DNA of 64,000 nt, taken from positions 1,556,501-1,620,500 of the forward strand of contig JARHVA010001471.1 of NCBI GenBank assembly GCA_037957365.1, given 5' to 3'. Made by a program: the position numbers and the translations under genes. Under the pieces are notes generated by a model. The model searched no databases, was not told where the DNA came from, and saw nothing but the letters and a program-made list of their open reading frames with translations. Position 1 is the stretch's first letter, and every line of letters starts with the position of its first letter. The DNA is from Torreya grandis (lineage: Eukaryota; Streptophyta; Pinopsida; Cupressales; Taxaceae). Of the stretch, positions 22,536 to 32,707 are shown piece by piece.

Positions 22536-24076
22536 TGATCTGGAGTTCATTCTAGAAAAAGTTTTCAAATCATGATGAAACCAATTTCACAGCGTAGAGC
22601 TCATCGAGAGCTTTTTGACTCTTTTCACGGTTTGCAAAATGGACACTGTATGCAAAATATATGGTCTGTTGAAGTTTTCTTGTGATAGGGAAAAATGTGG
22701 TGTCGTAAGATGACGTGGCATAATGTGGACATGCCAAGTGGACCAATCAGGTGGTGACACGTGGTAGTCAATGGGATTCCATAGATTTGAAATCATAAAG
22801 TCCATAGAAATTATCTAATTGCAATGTATTTACAAGTCCGTAGATTCAAAAATTGCAAGTCCGTAGAAATCTTGCTACAGGAAAAAAAGGGGGTGTCGAA
22901 AGTGACGTGGCACTATTGAAATATGCTTAGGTGCAAAAAAAATTTGGTTTGGTGTTTTTATCCACATGTTATTTGAGATATTTCCAAACGTTTATCACCT
23001 TGAAACAAGGTGCCAAAGGCCAAACTGCCACGTCACCCACCATGTCACCCCACTAATCATGCATTAACCAAGTCTAAGTTGGTGCCTAAGTCTTAGGCAT
23101 TTGAAAAGGGAACAAACTCATCTATTTTAAGCATTGAAAATTAAATTCCCAGCAAATGTGGGACAAAACAAGTCAAAGCGTGCCAAAAAGAAGGGAGAAA
23201 ATTCAAAACTCATTCCCAAGCGCCTAAAAAGTTGGGTGGCAGTTTTGAACCCCTGACCTACCACTTAAAAAATTTAATGCCTTGACCACTTCAGCCATGA
23301 AGGTCGAAGTGTTATAAAATGGATTAATTTCTACTTGAATAGACATAGGAAGCTGACTGTGTATTGGAGATTATAGACCTGCTTTCAGTATTTGGTCATT
23401 TTGGAGCCCTTAGAGGCCGAATCAGAGCTCGGAGTAAACTACAAAGTTGTTTAGAATTTTAATACGCTCTATATAGTATATTAATTTTCCCATTTTGGAG
23501 AATTGGTGATGCCATTTTGAGCTATATAAGTTTCTTATTTTGATTTTGGAGAAGCCTCTGCATGTGATTCAGGAAGGTGAAGGACGTGCTGAGTCAGCCA
23601 AGGTCTTTCGAAGGTCTGATCACTATTTTACAGAGAGATATGATATTTTATTATTTTGTAATTATTATTTTGGCTTGTAAATTTAACAACAATTAATGGA
23701 TCGGTTTGATACGAACCCAGGGATGTAGGAATTCCAAACCTCGTAAACAATTTTTGTGTTTTGATCTTTGGATTCATTTTTGCATTTCAGTTTCAGTTAT
23801 TATTCAGATTATAAATTTAGATTTTTAATCAGAATGCAAAATTTAATTAATTGATCATTTATGAAAAATTAGCTAAAATCGAGAATTTGGAAAATCTAAT
23901 AGTTTCAATGGATATTTGATGTGATCTATCAAATCACTTTATTTTAGTTTTGAAACATGATATTTGGATCATATTTTAATCAGATTTAATCATTCCAACA
24001 TCTTATAAGTTGATAAATTTAGAATCCATACTTTTAAAATTTTCACTTAGAGTTTATCAGTGGAGTTTACGGATCA
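22536..24076 (+). repeat. 3' LTR of G-patch element
   Basis: Partner of 19024-20614, with the same termini TGATC...GATCA. The LTRs differ by scattered substitutions and a few deletions, so the insertion is not recent. Confidence 0.85.
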
Positions 24077-24081
24077 CAAAT

Positions 24082-24352
24082 GGCTCATCTAGATCTAGGG
24101 GTGATGGTAGGGGATGGGGATCTCCTCCCCCATCCCACGAAGGTGACATCAGACGCTAGAATCTTCCTTCCTAAGTGAAATTGCCACACCTATCTCTAGG
24201 AATTTCCCTTGAAAGAAATCATAATGAGTCTTTAGAGGTTTAGCAAACATTGGTTGGGAGTCCTTACCTATTGACAAGGATCCTTCTGCCTTGGGAGGAT
24301 GGGGTGGTAAGCGTCGAGATCTATTGTCTCCTCCACATCGTCCGACATCCAT
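24082..24352. other. flanking fragment split by the G-patch element (right part)
   Basis: Continuation of 18778-19023 across the insertion. The minus strand is open from 24352 to 24149 and rich in Arg, Gly and Pro. No family was recognised. Confidence 0.35.
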
Positions 24353-24876
24353 GTTTGTTGTGACTGCTTAATTTTTATCATTATTGTTATTTGTACTTTG
24401 CTCTCTCTGGTTCATTGTTAAAATACTAATGTGATGTAATCTTTTGTTGGTGTGATCATTTTCTGACTTGTCCCGAGGTGTATATTTTTTCTTGGTGTGA
24501 TTTTATACATGAGGTATGACTTTTCCACCTTTTTTTTGTATGATTAACGTTGTACCATATCTTATTTTATAAACATATAGACACTTTTCAATATAAAAAA
24601 ATTCCCATTAAACCATATATTTTCAAAACAATTGATAGAAAAAACACTTTCTGTAAACACATGTATTCGACACATATAAACACAGAAAGTACATTCATGT
24701 AGACGTGTATATTTTTTCACCACTACATTATAAATTGCATTCGCTTACCAAAAAAAACCTTCCAATGGAGGACTTCAAATTTAATTCTCCCTAAAATCAA
24801 CTGAAAAAAGAAAAATGAGGGTGTAAAAAAATCTTAAATCTGCACAGAAGGAGATGCTTTCTATGGTATTACAGTG
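24353..24876. other. no recognisable gene
   Basis: AT-rich spacer up to the 3' edge of Penelope-like copy 2. Nothing assignable was seen. Confidence 0.4.
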
Positions 24877-25444
24877 GATATCAAGATAAATTGTTTCTAC
24901 CATTATCAAACTTATGGAGTATGTACAGGATTTTGTGGATCTAAAATGGTGAAAAAGGTTGTTTATAGAAACATAAATCTGAATGAAAAGAGAAATCAAT
25001 GGTGTGAATCAAACAACTTCACAGAGAAATTAATAAACACTTAACAGTAAATTTATTCATACATGGAAAACATCAAACATGAAACAAATATAAACATTGA
25101 TTACATTAATCTTCATAATTTATCTAACATCATTTCCCAAACCTATTTTCCCACAGGGGATGTTTATTGATGAGTAGAAAGAGGTAAAGCCGCCGCCTTT
25201 TCCTTTTTTCTGCCATTAGTAGAGGTGGCCTACTCAGCCGACGTGCAGCATTCAATACCCCGCCCACTCATCCAAATAACATCATGGTTTACACCCTGTT
25301 ACATGGTGCTCTCTTCTATGGCTGAGACTGCAGGCAACCCAAGGAAGAGGGAAAATATGAACAGATATGAAATCAGAGTAACCTTCTCGGGCATATTGTT
25401 GGACATGTTTTTTCTAGGTAGATAAGATTTTGGAGGGTATAAAT
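24877..25444 (-). mobile_element. Penelope-like copy 2, 3' part (piece 1 of 3)
   Basis: Aligns with 2775-3346 of copy 1 from the shared GATATCAAGATAAA to TATAAAT. It is cut by copia A at 25445. The next part of the element is at 38260. Confidence 0.8.
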
Positions 25445-25796
25445 TGTTAGTTTTATGATCAGATTTGAAAAAATAAGAAAATGCAACACAATGAACAATG
25501 AACACAATAATATACTCTGGGAAAACCCTCCAACTTAAAGGGGAAAAACCCAGCAACAATATATCTCTTATATGTTGAATAATAACAACAACAATCTGCT
25601 TTACAATGAATTATCTTTCTTATTCATTCTTATTCTTCTTGAACAATGAGAAATCACTCTATGTATATACAAGTGAGAGGAAAGAGATGCATCTCTTCAA
25701 TTTTCCTGTCGGCCTCCACCAAACAAATTATGTCTTAAATAATACAATAAGTTGGGCTGGAAGTGGGAGCCTGACACTACTCCTTCAACATCAACA
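25445..25796 (-). repeat. 3' LTR of copia A
   Basis: 352 bp, TGTTAGTTTT...TTCAACATCAACA on the plus strand. It differs from the right LTR mainly by an extra 10 bases in a TATTCATTCTTATTC run near 25620. Confidence 0.9.
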
Positions 25797-25944
25797 CTCA
25801 CTCTCAGCTAGGGAGGATACTTCCAGCTACATAAGACATATCACCTCATCATGATGTCAACCACAAAGGCTACAACAATGCATATTATGTACAAGTGTTC
25901 ATCACTTTACATGATATCCACCATGGTTCTTCTAGAGGGTGGAA

Positions 25945-26221
25945 TCAAGGTATTTCACCTTGAACTTTTCTCACAAAGAAAAACTTGTTATCAAGGGATT
26001 TCACCTCGAACTTCTCTCACATAGAAGAAATCGTTATCAAGGGATTTCACCTCGAACTTCTCTCATAGAGAAGAACTTGTTATCAAGGGATTTCACCTCG
26101 AACTTCTCTCATAGAGAAGAACTCGTTATCAAGGGATTTCACCTCAAAATTCTCTCGCAGAGAAGAACTCGTTATCAAGAGATTTCACCTTGAACTTATC
26201 TCATAGAGAAGAACTCGCTAT
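25945..26221. repeat. 46-bp tandem repeat with internal hairpin, 6 units
   Basis: Units start with TCAAG at 25945, 25991, 26037, 26083, 26129 and 26175, with an exact 46-bp spacing and no indels. Better-conserved units contain CTTCTCTCATAGAGAAG, a perfect 7-bp inverted repeat with a 3-base loop. It sits between the integrase fragment and the 3' LTR of copia A. Confidence 0.85.
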
Positions 26222-26229
26222 CAAAGCTT

Positions 26230-26690
26230 TGGCGGCTTCTACAATAGATCTATTATGCCTTTCTGCAACACCATTCTATTGAGGATTGTAAGGGACACAG
26301 AACTCCCTCTTAATCCCTGCTTCAATGCAAAAGTTATAGAATCCTTTAGAGGTGTACTCCCCTCCGTTGTCAAATCTCATAACTTTGATTCTTTTCCCAA
26401 ATAAGTTTTCTACTTGAGCTTTAAACTCTTTAAACCTCTCAAGTAATTCTTTAGATTCCATGGCATAACCTTTGCAGGTACCTACATGCTCCTGGTAGAA
26501 TTTTGGAAGACCCGTGACTATCTTCTCCATGATAGGTAGAGCCCAAAAAGTGTAGGTGAGCCAATCTTCGATGCCAAATATCACACAAGCTTGAAGAATT
26601 ATGTACTAATCCCTGAAGTGGACAAGTGATTATCCTATAGAGGCTCTCATGTTTAACTCCAATTATAGGCATGGTGAGGCAACTGGAGAC
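26230..26690 (-). pseudogene. copia GAG-pre-integrase and integrase N-terminal fragment
   Basis: Minus strand. At about 26672-26580 an ESLYRIITCPLQGLVH stretch and LCDIWHRRLAHLHF form the GAG-pre-integrase domain with its LWHRRLGHL signature. After a frameshift the integrase core continues (26584-26276) with ENLFGKRIKVMRFDNGGEY, which contains the second catalytic Asp in the RFDNGGEY motif, then EFCVPYNPQ, a stop, and NGVAER with the catalytic Glu (about 26235-26280). The zinc-finger Cys residues and first Asp region are degenerate. This enzyme inserts the cDNA. The frame runs directly into the 46-bp repeat, so the rest of pol is absent. Confidence 0.8.
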
Positions 26691-27617
26691 TAAAGTAGTT
26701 GGTGATTAATTCCAACACTCCCCCCTTAATCATAACTACTGCTATCTATGATGTGCAATAGATCTCTTTTCAGCTCTGTGGAGCTCCTTTTTTTTTCAAT
26801 GAGCTTCAATGCTCATCCTTGCAACACAATGGCCGTTCTGTAGGCCCTCAAAATTAACTAAATGATCATTCTGAGGCTCATTCATCCTACCAGCTTGAGC
26901 TAGTATGCACCCTATGCATGACTTAAAACATAGCAGATAGAAATATTTATATTATTCATTGGAAGGATCTAGATATCCTTGAAAAGCTATGAAGACTAAA
27001 AGCTTGGCCTCCAAGCAAAGCAGATCCATTAATTAAGAAAATCTATTAGCTAAGATATGAATGTAGAGGAGTCACCGAAATGTGATGGTTGAAAGACCGC
27101 TGGAGAAGATTGACAACACGTTGATGTGGATTTAGCCTACAACACATATTTGTTGGGTTTTGGATGATTTCAATATCTAGCACACTAGTGTATAGGTGGC
27201 TTCAGCCACGTTTTCCAACACTCCCCCTTACTCTAGAATGGCAAAGTATTTTTCTAGCTCTGCATCTTTGGAGCAACATACAAACATTCTCTCCCATAAG
27301 TTGAAAAAACTAGTCTCAGCCTACTTATACATTCTCTTTGTAGAATACACTGCCTCTCAGGGGGAATACACTGCCTTACCGTTGATTTGTGAAATACATC
27401 ACCTTTTATGCAGAATACACTGCCACCACACAAATTTTGGTATGATCTTAAAGACATTCAACACCTCTTATCTTTGGCATTCAAAGCAAACTCTTCGGAT
27501 CAGTTCTTCATAATCCATTTCTCTTTTCTTTGGCATTAGATGCCTCTTTAGAGCATCTTTTCTCATCTTTGGAGTAGTTTGTCCACACTTTTGCGCTCTC
27601 TTCTTCCAGCGGCTACT
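26691..27617 (-). other. copia A interior with two LTR-start-like junctions
   Basis: On the minus strand a purine tract followed by TGTTGGA occurs twice: AAGGGGGGAG|TGTTGGAATT near 26713 and AAGGGGGAG|TGTTGGAAAA near 27213. Each looks like a polypurine tract joined to an LTR start, suggesting copia LTR debris of about 0.5 kb. Near 27344-27425 the word GAATACACTGCC recurs about three times in variants. No coding region was seen. Confidence 0.4.
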
Positions 27618-29060
27618 TTAGACATCTTCAGAGCAACTAAACACTTTCTTCTGATTGCATATAAATTCATTTAACTTCCTCATAGTTTTAGATGGTACCT
27701 GAATTCCTCTACCAATTACTTCCTCACAATACTTTTGAGTTTTTGATACTCTTTTTAGGTCACAAAACCCATCAATTAATATAGAGGCACAATATGCTTT
27801 AGGGGCAACACCCTTTAGTATCATGTGCCTCCATATTTAAGCCACCATCTCTAGATCATCTGCTTTAAAATATGCCTTGATTACCATGACATAATTTAGA
27901 TAATGAGGATTGCACTCATTTTTAGTCATCTTTCAAAAAATGCTCGAGGCCTCCTCCATCCTGCACTTGGTAATAAGAGCTTTAAAAATAGTATTTTAGG
28001 TCTTGAAATTGGGGAATACCCTATTGAAGACCATCTCATCCAATAGTCACTCTCCTGAAACATCTCCCAAAAGCCATAGGCATTCTTTATATCATCGCGT
28101 TGATGGAAGCCATTTATCACACTGCAAAAAAAATTCAAATCCAGCAAACACTTTCTAGTCTTCATCACTTTCAAGAATTTGAGGGCCTCCTCAACCTGTT
28201 GGCCATTGATGAGGGTGTTGAGGAAGGCATTGTAAGCAGAGGTGTTGGAAGTGACCCATCCAACATAGATGACCATCTCCCCAAAGGTATGCCTCGCTCT
28301 CACCACATTACCTTCCTTCTCCCACCCCTCGAGGAGTACCACATAAGTGTCAGTGTCATGGCCATTGATGAGGGTGTTGAGGAAGGCATTGTAAGTAGAG
28401 GTGTTGGAAGTGACCCATCCAACATAGATGACCATCTCCCCAAAGGTATGCCTCGCTCTCACCACATTACCTTCCTTCTCCCACCCCTCGAGGAGTACCA
28501 CATAAGTGTCAGTGTCAGGCTTGATCCTTTCCTTAAAGCTCTCAAAGAATTATTGTGCCTTGCTTGTCTGCTTGTACCTGCACATAACACTCAGAAGACA
28601 ATTCATAACAACAACATCTTGCAGGCACCCATACTTCTCCATGACCTCAAAAGTCATGGTAGCCTCGCCCATCTTATCTGCACTCACATAGCTCCCAAAC
28701 ACTGAGGAAAAGGTTTCTGTGGACAATACCCCTTCAGTCTTCATGACCTTAATATAGTCCTACATGACATCGAAAAACTTCTCCTTCCCTAACAAATCCA
28801 CCAACAGATTCCATGAGTATGCGGTGTGCTTTGTGCCGCTGAGCCTCCAACTCATCCACTTGAAAATCCTAAGGCTCTCCATGCCCACTCCGTAGGATAA
28901 TTTCAAGACCTCTTCCATGAATTCAGTCGTAACCCTAACCTTGAGATCTTCCAGGGTAGCTTTGACGCCGATAAGTGGAGGATTTTTCAAAATTCCACTT
29001 GTAGCTTTTTCTTTCGACATGTTTACGGGGTACTACAATGGAGTCGGGCTGGGCAATTTG
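27618..29060 (-). pseudogene. pentatricopeptide repeat (PPR) protein pseudogene
   Basis: A P-class PPR protein read on the minus strand from about 29020 (MSKEKATSG) to 27618. The N-terminal part has SLRIFKWMSWR and KHTAYSWNLLVDLLGKEKFF, as in many organellar PPR proteins. Helical repeats follow (TFSSVFGSYVSADKMGEA; TYVVLLEGWEKEGNVVRAR; YNAFLNTLINGQQVEEAL; FFCSVINGFHQRDDIKNAY; ASILIDGFCDLKRV), ending in an IQVPSKTMRKLNEF tail. PPR proteins bind organelle RNA. It is dead: TAG at 28760, TAA at 28550, a frameshift near 28040, and an in-frame 53-codon duplication. There are no introns, as is usual for this family, so retrocopy or DNA capture cannot be told apart. It lies inside copia A in the same orientation as the element. 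Confidence 0.75.
28202..28519. repeat. 159-bp tandem duplication within PPR pseudogene
   Basis: GCCATTGATGAGGGTGTTGA recurs at 28202 and 28361, and the two 159-bp units are nearly identical. 159 bp is 53 codons, so the frame is kept. Near-identity of the units implies a recent duplication or conversion, compared with the many lesions elsewhere in the gene. Confidence 0.85.
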
Positions 29061-29468
29061 AAAGAAGCCTAGTTTTTTTCTTCAATACTAAAGGAATTTT
29101 AATGTCGGATTCCAAACATGGTCTTGGTGATGCCAAATGCCGTTGTAAGTAAAGCACCTTAGTTAATGAAGAACCATCTTTTATTTTATTTTGGCCTGTG
29201 TAGAACCTTGCGAGGGTTTATCGTAATAAAAAATGGAATTTTTAAGCCTAAACAGATGTCTTGTGATAAACCCTGGGGCTGGACTTCATCAAGGAATACC
29301 ATGTTTTTTTTGATACACATTGGATTATTTGTATGGCTTTTCTATTAGCCATCCGAAGGCACAGCTGGGCAGTCCTTTGACTGCACTCCTTTCAAACTTT
29401 CGGCAGTTTCTCCTTTAGCTATGTCTGAATAGAGAACCCATAGGTATGTGTGCCCACTCCCTTCTAAA
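29061..29468. other. region upstream of PPR pseudogene
   Basis: Could be the 5' leader of the captured PPR gene. In the frame of the PPR start, codons before 29020 read as a short basic/Pro-rich stretch (SFKLPSPTPL) with one stop, possibly a transit-peptide remnant. Nothing else was recognised before copia C. Confidence 0.35.
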
Positions 29469-30239
29469 TGTTAAGGTGTGGAGCTAAAAGCTTCAACTAT
29501 TTGCAGACACAAGAAGAGGATGCTAAAGAACCAGAAGCCTCGGCGTCAGCAGTATGATCGATGTCGGTCAGATGCAGTGGAGAAGGAGACCGGCGACAGC
29601 AGGAGTCAGCCGACGTTGGCAGCACTAGACAAGCAGGGACTGGCGTCAGTCGCCTGTGTATTTCCAGAACTGCTGTTGACGAACAGTCAGTTAAGTGAAG
29701 CGAGTGTTTGCATGTCAAATGACTAATTATAGTCATGAGCTGCGTGTCTAATTATTGTAACTAGAGTTCTATTTTTGTAAGCATGGGATCCTATTTAAAG
29801 ACCCATAAGGCATGTATTGTAATGATTAAGAAGGCAAGTAAAAGCATTGAAGCAAGCAAGGTCAAGGAGATCTACAGGTGTAAGGTCAAGGAGATCAGCT
29901 GAAGCATTCAAGGAGGGATAATAACTCAAGTTATAGAGTTGTTGTGTTGAGCAAGAGAGAGAGGGAAGAAGGTCTTGAGGTGTGGCAAGCCTTTGAGGTG
30001 GAGGAAGAAGTGGCATCTTCTTTATTGTATTTTCTTCTAGTAATATTTAATACAAAGAGTGTGTATTGTCTCTCAAATTCTTTGCTGTCTCAAGTTTCTA
30101 GTTACTTTATCATTCTGGTATAATTCTGTGTTTAACTGCTTATAAGAAAGTAATCAATTGTGCTTTCGTTGGATAAGGGGTCACCTAACAGTTGGTATCA
30201 GAGAATATTGATTGTTGTAGGTTGTTTTCTCCCCTGACA
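29469..30239 (+). repeat. 5' LTR of copia C
   Basis: 771 bp, TGTTAAGGTG...CCCCTGACA. It has a TATTTAAA motif at 29792 in a promoter-like position, GACGTC-type palindromes near 29545-29650, and an internal primer-binding-like TGGTATCAGAG at 30193. Confidence 0.85.
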
Positions 30240-30241
30240 AG

Positions 30242-30253
30242 TGGTATCAGAGC
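30242..30253 (+). other. primer-binding site of copia C
   Basis: TGGTATCAGAGC, initiator-Met type, begins 2 bases after the LTR. Confidence 0.85.
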
Positions 30254-30314
30254 TATGCTTTGTAGGAAGTAGGGTATTGTTTTTTGATTACAGGTCATTC
30301 ATAGGGTTTTTTGA

Positions 30315-31200
30315 TTGAGTGGGAGTTCAGCAATGGCAGAAGAAAGTAGGCTACGAATGGAGAAGTTTAACGGCAAGAATTATCAACATTGGAGGATACA
30401 GATTGAGGACTATCTGTATCAGAAAGATTTGTACTTACCGTTGGGTGGGGTTGCATGCAAGCCCACAGATATGAAGGATGAAGAATGGAATGTTCTTGAT
30501 CGGAAGGCTCTCGGTTCCATAAGGTTGAGCCTTGCATCGTCTGTGATTTCTAGCTTATCACAGTGCAAGACAACGGAAGAGTTGATAAAGTCCTTGGTGA
30601 ATTTATACGAAAAGCCCTCGGCTTCTAATAAGGTATATCTTATGAAGCAGCTATTTACTTTGCAAATGCAGGAAGGTGGATTGGTACATACTCATCTCAA
30701 TGATTTCCATGGTTTGGTAAACCAACTAGCTTCAGTCAATATTGTTTTTGTTGATGAGGTAAAGGATCTCTTGATTTTATGTTCTTTGCCTGAAAGTTGG
30801 GATGGTATGGTTATGGTAGTAAGTAATTCTGCATCTGCTTCTAAAATATTAAAAGTTGATGATGTTGTGAGTGTGATCTTGAATGGAGAAATACACAGGA
30901 GAAGCACAGGTGAATCGTCAGGGAATGCTCTAAGTGTAGAAAGCAGGGGAAGGCAAAGGGAGAAGGTTGAGCAAGGGAAATCAAGGTCGGGAAGGAGATC
31001 CGAGTCCAAAGGTATTACCTACTGGTTTTGTGGAAAGAAAGGACATACGAAGAAGGAGTGTTGGTTGAGAGATAAAGAGAATCAACATGCAGGTATGGAA
31101 GAAGCAAAGGATGCAAATATTGTGATGTAGGACGCTCTCATACTTTCTTCGGATAGTCGGGTAGGATCATGGATTTTAGATTCTGGTTCATCTTTTCATG
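30315..31200 (+). pseudogene. copia gag and protease start (element C)
   Basis: The frame is open from 30315 to 31130. Gag has MEKFNGKNYQHWRIQIEDYL at the start, the copia UBN2 pattern, then LMKQLFTLQM and LPESWD blocks. A basic region leads to a zinc knuckle (near 31020-31065) where the first Cys is replaced by Tyr: YWFCGKKGHTKKEC. After a TAG at 31128 the same frame enters the aspartic protease, WILDSGSSFH (31170-31200), where element D cuts it after the His codon. Gag would form the particle. The lost knuckle Cys and the stop argue against function. Confidence 0.8.
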
Positions 31201-32394
31201 TGTAATATCCCCTTCAAACAGGGAATATCTAAACACAAATAGCTCTGAACAAAGATACACTTTTTGCCAAAATAATTTCAAATATGAATAAATAACTCAC
31301 AATATAATCTCTCAATAGCAAATCAAAGATCTTATCACTTGCTCTTCTAGACGATTACACAATTGAGTCTCTGTCATACAAATAAGATAACATGAAATAT
31401 TCTATCTTGAAACCCTGTGCTTTTGCAAATTTGGAGATTGACCCTGAATCTGGAAGTCTCGGCCTGCTATGTTGAACACACATTCGTCGGCATCGATCGA
31501 TATTCTGCCGACGTCGGTCACTGTAGGTCCTTCTCTGCTGATGTCGGTCTTCAGTCGGCCAATGTCGATCACTGGGGATCTCTGTCTGCCGAGGTCAGTG
31601 TTTGAGCGGATCTGTACGGACCTGTACAGACTTAGTACGACTGCCAATTAAGCACAACCTATCTATTTTCAACCCCTGATAGCTGAACAACCTGATCTCA
31701 AGAATATATGATTCTAATACAGAAGATCTATATCTGTATAACTTATTGGATCAAAAACTAAATAAAGAAATACCTGAAATACTGTGATAACTTTTGTGTG
31801 AAGCTATCTCTCAAATCTGTATACCTCTGTGATAACTTCTGTATGAAGCTATCTCTCAATTTGGCAATAAATCAGCTGATATCTCACAGCCTCTAAATCG
31901 CACACAATGAAGAGTTGACGTTCCCCACTGCAATGGAATCCTGGAACCCTTGGCTCAGTCTTCACAGAAGAATTCTTCAAAATCAGTAATCAATAATCAA
32001 TGGCTAATCCAAACTCTCTCCCATGAGAAACCCTTATACCCTCCAAAGGTGTGCTTGCTAAAATTAGATTTCCTCAAATTAGAACTTGGGTTTCTTAAAT
32101 TAGAATTCCTCAAATTAGAACTTGGGTCTTAAAATTAGACCAATTCTTAAATTAGAATTAGGGTCTTAAAATTAGACCAACTAATTAATAATTAATTATT
32201 AATTAGACCAAATAATTAATATTTGATTAAATCAATCAAATATTAATATCTCCCTTAATTCATATCCAAAAAACTTGAACAAAAAAGCAAGCCCAGCTCC
32301 CTCAAGACCCTCTATCCATCCCATCAGCCTACGAAGGTCGCATAATAGGCTAATCATCAAGTCTGTCAATGTCCACGAAAAAGGGGACATGACA
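31201..32394 (-). repeat. 3' LTR of element D
   Basis: 1194 bp, TGTAATATCCCC...GGACATGACA (plus strand). It contains GATGTCGGTC-type palindromes near 31483-31600 and AATTAG-rich short repeats near 32055-32230. It has about 10 bases near 31610 that are lacking in the partner. Confidence 0.9.
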
Positions 32395-32707
32395 ATCCGC
32401 CCCTCCAGAAATTGCTTGTCCCCAAGCAATCTCGGAACAATGAACCACTCGATCCACCTGGATCCCAAATTTAGTTATGCTCTACACAACTTTAAATCAA
32501 TGCAAGTACCTGCAACATCATCAAAAGTAGAACAAAGAGGAACCCATAATCAAACTGTGGAATGCAACTTAACCAAACTCCGAAAGCACAATTGTCATAG
32601 TTAGGAACACATGAGAAACAAACTCTCAAAGTAGCACAATCCAAATAAAATGGACAACTCAAACTGCCAATTCCATCTGCCAAAGATGGTGCCAATCCAT
32701 CCCATAA

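Larger units (their letters stand above)
19024..24076 (+). mobile_element. compact non-autonomous LTR element encoding a G-patch/CCHC protein
   Basis: A complete 5-kb element with LTRs 19024-20614 and 22536-24076 and a perfect TSD CAAAT (19019-19023 and 24077-24081). A primer-binding site, TGGTATCAGAGCC, lies 3 bases after the left LTR, and a purine-rich TAGGGAGGTG run precedes the right LTR. The 1.9-kb interior codes for one protein with a coiled-coil-like start, a G-patch and two CCHC knuckles. There is no protease, polymerase or integrase, so enzymes must come from elsewhere. The LTRs make up over 60% of its length, a LARD/TRIM-like design. The superfamily is not certain. Confidence 0.85.

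Noticed and set aside
25945..26221. Plus-strand frame over the 46-bp array as a repeat protein
   Set aside because: 46 is not a multiple of three, so the frame rotates between units. The open frame is chance.
28100..28705. Open 201-codon plus-strand frame with an internal repeat
   Set aside because: It is the complement of the PPR pseudogene. The repeat is the 159-bp duplication, and the residues fit PPR only on the minus strand.
30692..31009. Minus-strand frame of 105 codons
   Set aside because: It is a shadow of the well-supported copia gag on the plus strand.
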